Assembly (NCBI GenBank): GCA_026987155.1
Contig: JALSNG010000068.1
Location: 1 to 9,795 of the forward strand
Length of the DNA stretch: 9,795 bases
From: Thermococcus sp.
Lineage (GTDB): Archaea > Methanobacteriota_B > Thermococci > Thermococcales > Thermococcaceae
Direction: 5' to 3'
A program made the translations under genes and the position numbers. Numbering within the stretch: position 1 is the stretch's first letter; every line of letters starts with the position of its first letter. Of this stretch, positions 1 to 6,098 are shown piece after piece. The notes under the pieces were generated by a model that saw only the letters and a list, made by a program, of their open reading frames with translations, did no database searches and was not told the DNA's origin.

Positions 1-235
1 CGCGAGAAAGGTCATCGAGTTCGCCAGCGCGAGGCCCAAAGAGAGGGAGATAATCATCATGGCGGAGAGGGTCACCGATGAGGCAAAGAGGCGCCTCTGG
101 GACTACGCGAGGGGAGTTCAGCTGATGGCCGACATGACCGGCGAGGACAGGATCGTAAGGATCGAGATTCTTGAAGGCTACGTAAGCGAACACGTTAGGG
201 GCGTTGATGTGGATTCAATCCCTAACCGGGATTAG
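1..235 (+). CDS. 3' end of an unidentified protein (partial)
   Basis: The reading frame whose codons begin at base 2 is open from the window edge to the TAG at 233-235 and gives the last 77 residues of a protein. The composition is charged and helix-prone, with stretches such as KEREIIIMAERVTDEAKRRL and GEDRIVRIEILEGYVSEHV, rich in Glu and Arg as is typical of thermophile proteins. I do not recognise the family; no catalytic motif or membrane segment is visible in this tail. Codon use and GC content look like the GC-rich genes of the window. Its end overlaps the end of the convergent minus-strand propeller gene by 21 bp. The frame and stop are clear; the function is unknown. Confidence 0.75.
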   Translation, partial: ARKVIEFASARPKEREIIIMAERVTDEAKRRLWDYARGVQLMADMTGEDRIVRIEILEGYVSEHVRGVDVDSIPNRD

Positions 236-1351
236 GTACACCTTATCCAGCTTTCCTTTGTCCCCATAGATTCCAAAAAGGAGCCATCCTCCCCTGTAAT
301 CGGCCTTAGCATGGGAAATGTTGTTCCCTATATAGCAACCCTTTATTTTCACCAGCTCCCTCATGCCGTTTTTCAGGAGATAAACATGTGTCCAGCGCTC
401 CAAATTGGGGTCCATATAAACGTTAAAGACCAGTAAGTTCTTGCCCCCCTTAATAAATGTCCACGGTATGTCCAGCTTTTCGTCAAAAACATTGAGGAAC
501 GTCCCATTGATGGAATAAACCTTTACGCCCAGGTTGGAAGCTCCATAGATACTCCCGTTCCAAAAAACAACGTCCCAGTAGCAACTTCCGTTGTCTCGGT
601 TCCATACCATTTTTCCGTCCTTGATTAGGCTCAAACCGAATTCACAATCCGCATAGGCCACGTATGTTCCGTTGGGGGTCTCTAAGATATCTAACCCTCG
701 TGGTGAACCATGAGGAAACTCTAGGCTCCAGTTGGTGCCGTCAAAACCAAGGTAGAAGATTCGGGAATTAAGGGTTCCAGCTGAGAATAGATAGTCCTCC
801 ATTAGGTAGATCCCCTTCGTGGATAGTCTCATCCCCACTATCCCCTCACCTGTTCCATTGATGACAGGGGTTCCGTCAATGGAGAAGACGTAGAAAGCGC
901 TCTCCGAACCGCGTATTCCAAAGCCGACGTATTTGGAATCCTCCGTGAAATCAATTGAGGTCCACCCGACACCTCTCCACCATGAGCCGATTTTTCTTTC
1001 CCAGAGCAAAGTTCCATTCTCCCCGTAGAGCATGGCCCTGGTAGCGGTTAGAACTCCCAGATATTTCCCATTTGGCGAAACCTTGGCGTAGAGAACATCG
1101 TCCCAGTAAGTTCCGTCCTTTCCAAAAGTAAGGTTCCACAGCTGTGTTCTATTAGGGGAATAAACCGCCAAAAATCCCATATCAGTTAGCGGAACGTTGG
1201 AGACAACCACGACTCTTCCATCTGGGAAGAAGGAGAGTGACCTTACATTGTATGCCTCCAGAAGTGGTTTTGGTTGAGAAATGCGGTACCAGTAAATTCC
1301 GCCGAGGACAGTTAGAGTGAGCATGATAATAACAATAGGAAGTTTTCTCAT
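215..1351 (-). CDS. Membrane-anchored beta-propeller-like protein, extracytoplasmic
   Basis: This 378-residue protein has an N-terminal hydrophobic anchor at about residues 4-22 after a basic MRK start. It continues into repeated blade-like units of about 35-50 residues, each with a strand, a turn of the type SPNGKY, FPDGRV or TPNGTY, and an aromatic or hydrophobic closing strand such as GTLLWERKIG. This resembles WD40/PQQ-type propellers. About ten N-X-S/T sequons (NRT, NLT, NWS, several NGT/NGS, NIS) suggest an outward-facing N-glycosylated protein. The ATG at 1349-1351 is chosen because GGTGGA lies just upstream; the frame stays open 28 codons further, but that part would cover the promoter. 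There is no lipobox cysteine. The gene is AT-richer than its neighbours (27 of 60 GC in row 481-540 against 38 of 60 in row 4201-4260), which may mean recent acquisition or a surface-protein bias. Substrate and role are unknown. Confidence 0.8.
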   Translation of the reverse strand: MRKLPIVIIMLTLTVLGGIYWYRISQPKPLLEAYNVRSLSFFPDGRVVVVSNVPLTDMGFLAVYSPNRTQLWNLTFGKDGTYWDDVLYAKVSPNGKYLGVLTATRAMLYGENGTLLWERKIGSWWRGVGWTSIDFTEDSKYVGFGIRGSESAFYVFSIDGTPVINGTGEGIVGMRLSTKGIYLMEDYLFSAGTLNSRIFYLGFDGTNWSLEFPHGSPRGLDILETPNGTYVAYADCEFGLSLIKDGKMVWNRDNGSCYWDVVFWNGSIYGASNLGVKVYSINGTFLNVFDEKLDIPWTFIKGGKNLLVFNVYMDPNLERWTHVYLLKNGMRELVKIKGCYIGNNISHAKADYRGGWLLFGIYGDKGKLDKVYLIPVRD

Positions 1352-1363
1352 CAGCTCCACCTG

Positions 1364-1411
1364 AAATATTAAATGAGGAACGTCCCAAAAAGTTTTCCAA
1401 AGTTTTAAATG
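1364..1411. promoter_or_regulatory. Divergent promoter between propeller gene and queE
   Basis: Two AT-rich boxes lie here. AGTTTTAAAT at 1401-1410 reads on the minus strand as ATTTAAAACT; it lies about 55 bp upstream of the propeller ATG and is a good TATA box for that gene. AAATATTAAAT at 1364-1374 is about 65 bp upstream of the queE ATG and could be its TATA box. The 1401-1410 box could also serve queE, but it would give an almost leaderless transcript although a GGAGGAAA ribosome binding site is present at 1422-1429. Which box serves which strand is an inference from spacing. Confidence 0.5.
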
Positions 1412-1433
1412 CCTTTGTGGGGGAGGAAAGTAC

Positions 1434-2195
1434 ATGAAGCTCGTGATGGCCGAGGTCTTTAACAGCTGGCAGGGTGAAGGGGGGAGCGTTCCCGGCAGTG
1501 CCTTCGGCAGGAGGCAGATCTTCGTCCGCTTCGCCGGCTGCGACCTTCATTGCCAGTGGTGCGATTCCCGCGAGTATATCAACGCTTCCCGCGTTTCCCG
1601 CTGGAGATATGAGGTGGAGCCATTCACAGGGAAGTTCGAGTACAGACCAAACCCCGCTTCAATTGACGATGTCGTTGAGGCTATTCTACGCCTCGATACC
1701 GACGACATACATTCGATAAGCTACACAGGCGGCGAGCCGACGCTCCAGATAAGGGCGCTCAAGGCGCTTATGGAGAAAATGAAAAGCCTCGGCTTCGACA
1801 ACTTCCTGGAAACCCACGGCGGCCTTCCGGAGCTGATTAGGGAGGTTGTCCACATTACCGATTACGCGAGCGTGGACATAAAGGACGAGACTTCCAAGGC
1901 AACGGAGGACTGGAGGGCTTTGGTTCTCCGTGAGGTCGAGAGCATAAGGGTTCTGAAGGAAGCTGGCACAAAGGTTTACGCCAAGCTCGTCGTTACATCG
2001 GAGACGAAAATCGAGAACGTCCGCTGGTATGCGGAGCTTTTGAAAGGTTTGGCCCCACTCGTAATCCAGCCGAGGGAGCCGATCGAGATAAGTCAGGAAA
2101 AGCTGATGGAGCTCTACCGTGAGGCGGCCCTGATTATGGGGAGGAAGAACGTCGGCCTGAGCTTCCAGGTTCACAAGTACCTCAACGTGCTTTAG
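1434..2195 (+). CDS. queE: 7-carboxy-7-deazaguanine synthase (radical SAM), archaeosine pathway
   Basis: QueE converts 6-carboxy-tetrahydropterin to 7-carboxy-7-deazaguanine by a SAM- and Mg-dependent radical ring contraction. In archaea the product feeds preQ0 and then archaeosine at position 15 of tRNA. In this 253-residue protein the N-terminal substrate motif SWQGEG (residues 11-16) is followed by FAGCDLHCQWCD, whose cysteines C36, C40 and C43 form the radical-SAM CX3CX2C cluster site. The SAM-binding YTGGEP lies at 97-102. Length matches the family. The ATG follows a GAGGAAA ribosome binding site; Met5 is the only near alternative. The gene ends with tandem stops TAG-TGA and overlaps the convergent transporter gene by 14 bp. 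No other queuosine or archaeosine genes are in the window, so it is not in a visible pathway operon here. Confidence 0.93.
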   Translation: MKLVMAEVFNSWQGEGGSVPGSAFGRRQIFVRFAGCDLHCQWCDSREYINASRVSRWRYEVEPFTGKFEYRPNPASIDDVVEAILRLDTDDIHSISYTGGEPTLQIRALKALMEKMKSLGFDNFLETHGGLPELIREVVHITDYASVDIKDETSKATEDWRALVLREVESIRVLKEAGTKVYAKLVVTSETKIENVRWYAELLKGLAPLVIQPREPIEISQEKLMELYREAALIMGRKNVGLSFQVHKYLNVL

Positions 2196-3306
2196 TGATC
2201 CAGAATGCCAGTGCGCTCGCAATGTGGATGAATCCGCTGACGATCAACGGCAGTGAAAGAGAGTCCTGAAAAAGTATTCCCCCAAGGAGCTGACCCCCAG
2301 AAAAGGCCGCGGTCCAGCCAAATCCCTTGAGGGCAAGTGCAGTAGCCCTCTCCTTTTCGCTGAAGTGCGAGACGTAGTAAGAATCCCATATGGGGACTTC
2401 AGTGTTAACCAGAAGCATCCGCGTAATATAGAGGGCCGTTGCGACCATGAAAGACTCCACAAAGGGCATACCAGCTATCGTGAGACCAGAAATTGCCGTA
2501 AAGGAGATTATCAATGCCTCGTCGCCGGTTCTTGACACTATAAGGGGGGCCAGGAACGATCCGAATCCCATAACAAACTGTAGCAGGGTGAACACCATGC
2601 CAACGTCCGTTATGGACATGCCGTAGCTCTCATTGAACCAGAGCCCCATGTAGGGCAGGACTATCCCACCGGCAAAGCCTATCAGGGCTATGGGCGTTAC
2701 GAGGAGAAGCACCCTGCGGAGCATGCGTACTGTGAGAGCGAGCCGGTTCTTTTTAGCTGGACCATCTTCGTGAACGAATAACATTATAATTCCCTGCAGG
2801 GGAATGAAAAAGGCGGCGACGATAAGAGCCCCACGGTAGCCTATCCATTGTGACAGGTAGCCTCCGAGAAGGATCCCCAAGGCCCCTCCAATGGTAGCCA
2901 TACCCCAGTTTACCGAGAACAGGCTGTGCCTTCCTCCCTCCGGAACGGCTTCGCTGAGGAGTGTCATGAAGGCTGGTGTCTCAAGGGCCACGCCAATACC
3001 AAAGCTCAGGGATGCGAGGAGGAGAAGCGGGTAGGTTGGAGCTATGACGTGTATAACTCTCGTAACCATGAAGAAGACTACGGCGAGGTATATCGTCCGC
3101 TTATACCCGAGTTTCAAAGTTAAGGGGCCCGAAAAAAGGAACATCACAGCCTGTGAAGCGGAGAGCAACGAAAAGATCACGCCGAGGTCTTCATAAGTGT
3201 AGCCGAGATGGGTAAAATAGAAGGGCTGGACGAACCACGCCATGCTTCCCCCCAACCAGGCGATGAAGTAGTACAACACGAGAATGTGATGGTTCTCCAC
3301 TTTCAT
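2182..3306 (-). CDS. Major facilitator superfamily transporter, likely sugar-regulated
   Basis: The 374-residue protein has about twelve hydrophobic segments split by a basic central loop (around EDGPAKKNRLALTVRMLRR) between helices 6 and 7. The cytoplasmic loop 2-3 GPLTLKLGYKRT matches the MFS A motif, and a glycine-rich segment GGALGILLGGYLSQWIGYRG fits the motif-C region of helix 5. It should move a small solute across the cytoplasmic membrane; the substrate cannot be read from the sequence. I choose the ATG at 3304-3306, preceded directly by GGTGAT. The frame extends 11 codons upstream, but that would run into the TATA box at 3329-3336. A perfect Thermococcales glycolytic motif lies between TATA and ATG, the position where the sugar regulator represses. 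This suggests that the transporter is induced with sugars and may carry a sugar or sugar-derived compound. That is inference only. Confidence 0.87.
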   Translation of the reverse strand: MKVENHHILVLYYFIAWLGGSMAWFVQPFYFTHLGYTYEDLGVIFSLLSASQAVMFLFSGPLTLKLGYKRTIYLAVVFFMVTRVIHVIAPTYPLLLLASLSFGIGVALETPAFMTLLSEAVPEGGRHSLFSVNWGMATIGGALGILLGGYLSQWIGYRGALIVAAFFIPLQGIIMLFVHEDGPAKKNRLALTVRMLRRVLLLVTPIALIGFAGGIVLPYMGLWFNESYGMSITDVGMVFTLLQFVMGFGSFLAPLIVSRTGDEALIISFTAISGLTIAGMPFVESFMVATALYITRMLLVNTEVPIWDSYYVSHFSEKERATALALKGFGWTAAFSGGQLLGGILFQDSLSLPLIVSGFIHIASALAFWITKAR

Positions 3307-3322
3307 ATCACCAACGGTGATA
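3306..3322. promoter_or_regulatory. Thermococcales glycolytic motif (Tgr/TrmBL1 operator)
   Basis: The sequence is TATCACCAACGGTGATA, an exact match to the TATCAC-N5-GTGATA palindrome known in Thermococcales. It is bound by Tgr in T. kodakarensis and TrmBL1 in P. furiosus. Known behaviour: sites downstream of the TATA box repress glycolytic and sugar-uptake genes, and sites upstream of it activate gluconeogenic genes. Here the motif lies between the TATA box and the ATG of the transporter. Its GTGATA half forms both the ribosome binding site and the first base of the start codon of that gene. Confidence 0.85.
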
Positions 3323-3328
3323 GAGATT

Positions 3329-3336
3329 CTTAAAAG
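3329..3336. promoter_or_regulatory. Bidirectional TATA box (transporter and C/D sRNA)
   Basis: CTTAAAAG reads as CTTTTAAG on the other strand, so either direction can act as a TATA box. Its centre lies about 26 bp from the transporter ATG at 3306 on the minus strand and about 23-25 bp from the 5' side of the sRNA stem at 3355 on the plus strand. Both distances fit archaeal start-site spacing. Use in both directions is inferred; transcript 5' ends would decide. Confidence 0.55.
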
Positions 3337-3354
3337 CATTGTGGAAAAGCCGAA

Positions 3355-3417
3355 GGGGGCTGTGATGACATTGGCCTTTGGGGTGAGCGATGCCCGGGAT
3401 CGACGGTCTGAGCCTCC
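3355..3417 (+). ncRNA. Box C/D guide sRNA candidate
   Basis: A perfect C box GTGATGA (3362-3368) and a perfect D box CTGA (3408-3411) are 50 nt apart end to end, the usual size of archaeal C/D sRNAs. They are closed by a six-pair stem, GGGGGC at 3355-3360 with GCCTCC at 3412-3417, one pair being G-U; T3361 and A3411 could add another pair. Internal boxes are weaker: D' as GTGA (3383-3386) and C' as GCGATGC (3387-3393), with two mismatches and no spacer between them. The D guide ends GATCGACGGT just before the D box and would direct 2'-O-methylation of the U in a target containing ACCGUCGAUC. The D' guide is about CATTGGCCTTTGGG. A TATA box lies at the right distance upstream and a T-rich run (AAATTTTT) at 3421-3428. 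I could not identify the rRNA or tRNA target. A 33-codon ORF across it is likely chance. Confidence 0.72.
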
Positions 3418-3420
3418 GTC

Positions 3421-3431
3421 AAATTTTTAAG
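3421..3431 (+). promoter_or_regulatory. TATA box of the RuvB-like gene; possible sRNA T-tract end
   Basis: AAATTTTTAAG lies about 50 bp upstream of the ATG at 3476, which would give a leader of roughly 25 nt ending in the strong ribosome binding site GGGGGTGAT (3465-3473). The five Ts immediately after the sRNA stem could also help terminate the sRNA. Both roles are inferred from position and composition. Confidence 0.5.
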
Positions 3432-3475
3432 GCGTCTCTTTTAGTAACTCTTGGAAAGATTAAGGGGGTGATGCC

Positions 3476-4798
3476 ATGCCGGTAATTGAAGAGGTAACTC
3501 CGAGGAGCTTTGAGAGGATTGGCATGCACTCCCACATAAGGGGCCTTGGCCTCGACGAGAACGGAAAGGCCAGGTTCATGGGAGATGGAATGGTCGGACA
3601 GGTAAAGGCGAGGGAAGCGGCTGGAATAGCCGTTGAGCTCATCAAACGCGGCAAGCTCGCAGGCAAGGGGATTCTCCTCGTAGGCCCGACGGGGAGCGGT
3701 AAGACGGCAATAGCCATGGGCATAGCGAGGGAGCTCGGCGAAGACGTTCCCTTCGTCCAGATAGCGGGGAGCGAGATTTACTCTGCTGAAGTCAAGAAGA
3801 CCGAGTTCCTTAAGGAAGCTTTGAGAAGGGCCATAGGCGTAAGGATAAGCGAGGAAAGGAAAGTTTACGAGGGTGAGATAAAGAAAATCGAGATAAACAG
3901 GACGAGGCACCCGTTCAACCCCTACGTCGAGATTCCTGAGAGCGTTACGATAACCCTCCGCACGAAGGACGACGAGAAGACAATAAGAGCGGGCAGGGAG
4001 ATAGCCTACCAGCTCATGGAGATGGGCGTCGAGGAGGGCGACGTCATACAGATTGACGCGGAAACGGGAAGGATTTCAAAGATAGGCACCACGAAGGAGG
4101 AAGAGGGCCTGTTCTTCAAGCGCAGGGTGAACCTGCCGAGCGGCCCGGTTCTCAAGATAAAGGAGTTCACCTACACGGTAACCCTCCACGACTTGGATGT
4201 GGCGAACGCCCGCGGAAACATTTTCGGCCTGCTCTTCAGCACGGGGGCGGAGATAAGCGACGAGATAAGGCAGAGGGTTGACGAGACCGTCAAGAAGTGG
4301 ATCGAAGAGGGGAAGGCCAGCCTCGTGCCTGGGGTTCTCTTCATTGACGAGGTTCACATGCTCGACATCGAGGCGTTCTCCTTCCTGGCCAGGGCAATGG
4401 AGAGCGAGCTGGCGCCGATCCTTATCCTGGCAACCAACAGGGGAAGGACGAAGATAAGGGGCACCGACCTTGAGGCCCCGCACGGCATTCCAATAGATAT
4501 GCTCGACAGACTTTTGATAATCAACACCGAGCCCTACAGGAAGGAGGAAATCCGGGAGATAGTCAAGATAAGGGCTAAGGAGGAGAAGATCGAGGTCAGT
4601 GAAGATGCAATAGAGTACCTCGCGGAGCTCGGCGAGAAGACCAGCTTAAGGTATGCAGTCCAGCTCCTCGCCCCGGCGAGCGTCTTGGCAAAGGGCGGAA
4701 GAGTGGAGAGGGAGCACATCGAAAAAGCTAAGGAGTACTTCGCGGATTTAAGGAGAAGCATGGAGTTCGTGGAGAAGCTGGAGGGCATGCTTCAGTAA
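3476..4798 (+). CDS. RuvB-like AAA+ ATPase, archaeal TIP49 (RUVBL) family
   Basis: This 440-residue AAA+ ATPase starts with the family-typical N-terminus (ERIGMHSHIRGLGLD, residues 13-27) and carries Walker A GPTGSGKT at 70-77. Residues of about 120-285 form the inserted beta-rich domain II that marks TIP49/RUVBL proteins. Walker B is LFIDEVH at 288-294, sensor 1 is around N321 (LATNRG), a likely arginine finger is R345 (DMLDRL), and sensor 2 is R392 (SLRYAVQLLAP). Length matches eukaryotic RUVBL1/2. The eukaryotic proteins form hexamers in chromatin remodellers and in R2TP, which assembles box C/D snoRNPs; the archaeal role is not established. The ATG is set by GGGGGTGAT 3 nt upstream. It lies 58 nt downstream of the C/D sRNA candidate on the same strand. 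Confidence 0.93.
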   Translation: MPVIEEVTPRSFERIGMHSHIRGLGLDENGKARFMGDGMVGQVKAREAAGIAVELIKRGKLAGKGILLVGPTGSGKTAIAMGIARELGEDVPFVQIAGSEIYSAEVKKTEFLKEALRRAIGVRISEERKVYEGEIKKIEINRTRHPFNPYVEIPESVTITLRTKDDEKTIRAGREIAYQLMEMGVEEGDVIQIDAETGRISKIGTTKEEEGLFFKRRVNLPSGPVLKIKEFTYTVTLHDLDVANARGNIFGLLFSTGAEISDEIRQRVDETVKKWIEEGKASLVPGVLFIDEVHMLDIEAFSFLARAMESELAPILILATNRGRTKIRGTDLEAPHGIPIDMLDRLLIINTEPYRKEEIREIVKIRAKEEKIEVSEDAIEYLAELGEKTSLRYAVQLLAPASVLAKGGRVEREHIEKAKEYFADLRRSMEFVEKLEGMLQ

Positions 4799-4850
4799 GT
4801 TTTTAACCTTCTTTCTAAACTTTTCGTGAACAATTGAACTCTGAGGTGTA
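4798..4850 (+). promoter_or_regulatory. Intergenic T-rich region: possible terminator and promoter
   Basis: After the stop of the RuvB-like gene the sequence runs AAGTTTTTAACC, then TTCTTTCT and CTTTTCG. The pyrimidine runs could end transcription, and GTTTTTAA at about 4799-4806 could be a TATA box for the following gene, with GAGGTG at 4843-4848 as its ribosome binding site. The two roles cannot be separated by reading alone. Confidence 0.35.
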
Positions 4851-4855
4851 AGAAT

Positions 4856-5149
4856 ATGAGGCGCCTCCTCATTGCACTTCCATTTCTCGTTTTGGGTCTT
4901 TTCTACCTGTTCATGGAACTCAGGGTGGACTACCTCATGGTGGTTCTCCTCGGCTGGCTCACCTTTGCCCTTGAATATCGCTATGGCGGCGAGAGCAGGG
5001 AAGGAGAAGAGCTTGTTGCCTTCAGCGTCTCGGCCTCAATAGTTATTGCTCCCCTCCACGTGACCTTTGCAGAGGTCTTCGCTGCCTTCATTTTCATGAT
5101 GGAGGTTGCAAGTCTGTTCGCAAAGTTCAAGCTATTTAGCCGTTCATGA
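4856..5149 (+). CDS. Small integral membrane protein, unknown function
   Basis: The 97-residue product starts MRRLL and has hydrophobic segments at about 4-20, 25-41, 53-67 and 69-89. A short charged loop (EYRYGGESREGEE, 40-52) lies in the middle and a basic tail at the C-terminus. It should be a three- or four-helix membrane protein. The ATG follows GAGGTG at a normal distance. I recognise no family motif. It is separated from the RuvB-like gene by 57 nt and may be cotranscribed or have its own promoter. Its last 14 bp overlap the end of the convergent PIN gene. Confidence 0.75.
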   Translation: MRRLLIALPFLVLGLFYLFMELRVDYLMVVLLGWLTFALEYRYGGESREGEELVAFSVSASIVIAPLHVTFAEVFAAFIFMMEVASLFAKFKLFSRS

Positions 5150-6098
5150 TTTCCGTAAGCTTCCTGCTGAGCTTCAGGTGGAACTCGAACTCGTGATATG
5201 CCCTGTTCTCCGTTGGGAAGACCAGTTTAAGCTCGTTCAGCCCCTGCTTCCCCCCAAACTCGCCGAACACAGTTATCCCATTCACCTCGATGACGCCGAA
5301 GACCGCCGCGAGGTTGAAGATCAGCGTCCTGAGCTGGTAAGCGGTAACGTCGTGCCCCCCAAGCTCTCTGCGCGGATACTTGAAGAGAAAGTACTCTAAA
5401 CCTTCCATCTCGGCAACATCTGTTATCGCTATGTCGGCCGTCAGGAAGACCAGCAAAGTTGGCGTCATGTTGTCGTAGTGCTTGAGAGACTTGACGATTA
5501 TCTCGTCGTTGTTGTGCGCTTTCTCGTTTACGCTCTCCGCTATGATTATCCTGTCCTTTAGCCTCTCGAACTCCTTTAGGGCTATGTAAGCGGCCTTTCT
5601 GCTCTTTTTCGTCCTCCTGTTGCTGAACTCCTTCAGCAGGCTTCCGTTCCTCACCTCGCGCCTCATCTCCTCCAGCTCCCTGTGGCGGTACTTGTAGTTC
5701 ATCGCGTTTTCTATCTCCTTCTTCACCCCCTCCGCCACGACTATCTGATACTTCTCGAGGGGCCGGAAGCCAGAGATGAAGCGGTGGTAAAAGAGGTTCG
5801 TGTCCGGGGCAAAGGCGACGCCCTTTTTGAGCCTCTCGTAGAGCTCAAGGTTCTGGAGGAACTCGTCGAGGTTATCGTAGAAGTCGCTCCACGTTGGCAG
5901 TTCGTGGGAGAGATACTCAGGAACCTTTGCGTTGAATTCCCTTTTGCCAGCGATGACCTCAACGCGGTAGCCCCTCTCTATCGGCTTTGCCCTCAGAAGG
6001 GGGAGGTCGTAGAGTGGATAGCTCACGCTAATCTCGCCGAGAACGTTGATTAGAACCTGGAGCTCTGGCTTTTCAATAACCTCAATAGGGGACCGCAT
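5136..6098 (-). CDS. PIN-domain nuclease paired with CARF protein
   Basis: The 320-residue protein has a PIN-type nuclease core at about 94-240. FAPDTNLFY holds the first acidic residue (D99), VKKEIENAM the second (E128 or E130), NNDEIIV the third (D198), and FLTADIAITD the fourth (D222, possibly D227). This is the usual Mg-binding set of PIN ribonucleases. A roughly 93-residue N-terminal region and a beta-rich tail (about 255-300) flank it and are not recognised. The start is the ATG at 6096-6098, which has an excellent GGGTGAT ribosome binding site 5 nt away; a GTG three codons earlier is less likely. The gene overlaps the upstream CARF gene by 17 bp, so the two are probably translated together. 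It probably cuts RNA, possibly on a signal from the CARF partner; that link is inference. It may belong to a long archaeal PIN family rather than a toxin family. Confidence 0.82.
   Translation of the reverse strand: MRSPIEVIEKPELQVLINVLGEISVSYPLYDLPLLRAKPIERGYRVEVIAGKREFNAKVPEYLSHELPTWSDFYDNLDEFLQNLELYERLKKGVAFAPDTNLFYHRFISGFRPLEKYQIVVAEGVKKEIENAMNYKYRHRELEEMRREVRNGSLLKEFSNRRTKKSRKAAYIALKEFERLKDRIIIAESVNEKAHNNDEIIVKSLKHYDNMTPTLLVFLTADIAITDVAEMEGLEYFLFKYPRRELGGHDVTAYQLRTLIFNLAAVFGVIEVNGITVFGEFGGKQGLNELKLVFPTENRAYHEFEFHLKLSRKLTEIMNG

Noticed and set aside
1402..1410. GTTTTAAAT as a SurR-type redox site (GTTTnAAAC)
   Set aside because: The last base does not match, and the sequence is better explained as a TATA box.
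3387..3411. D guide of the sRNA resembling a tRNA T-arm complement (UCGAUCCCGGG)
   Set aside because: The four bases next to the D box would not pair with a normal T-arm, and this is the part that positions methylation, so a tRNA target is not supported by eye.
3390..3488. Small plus-strand ORF of 33 codons starting MPGIDGLSLRQ with a GGGGTGAG site upstream
   Set aside because: It overlaps the box C/D sRNA candidate and the start of the RuvB-like gene, and its sequence is explained by guide, D box and promoter elements; no protein-like features.
4076..4483. Long minus-strand open frame opposite the RuvB-like gene
   Set aside because: It lies wholly within a clearly conserved AAA+ gene, has no ribosome site and no protein-family features; it is a shadow of GC-rich coding sequence.
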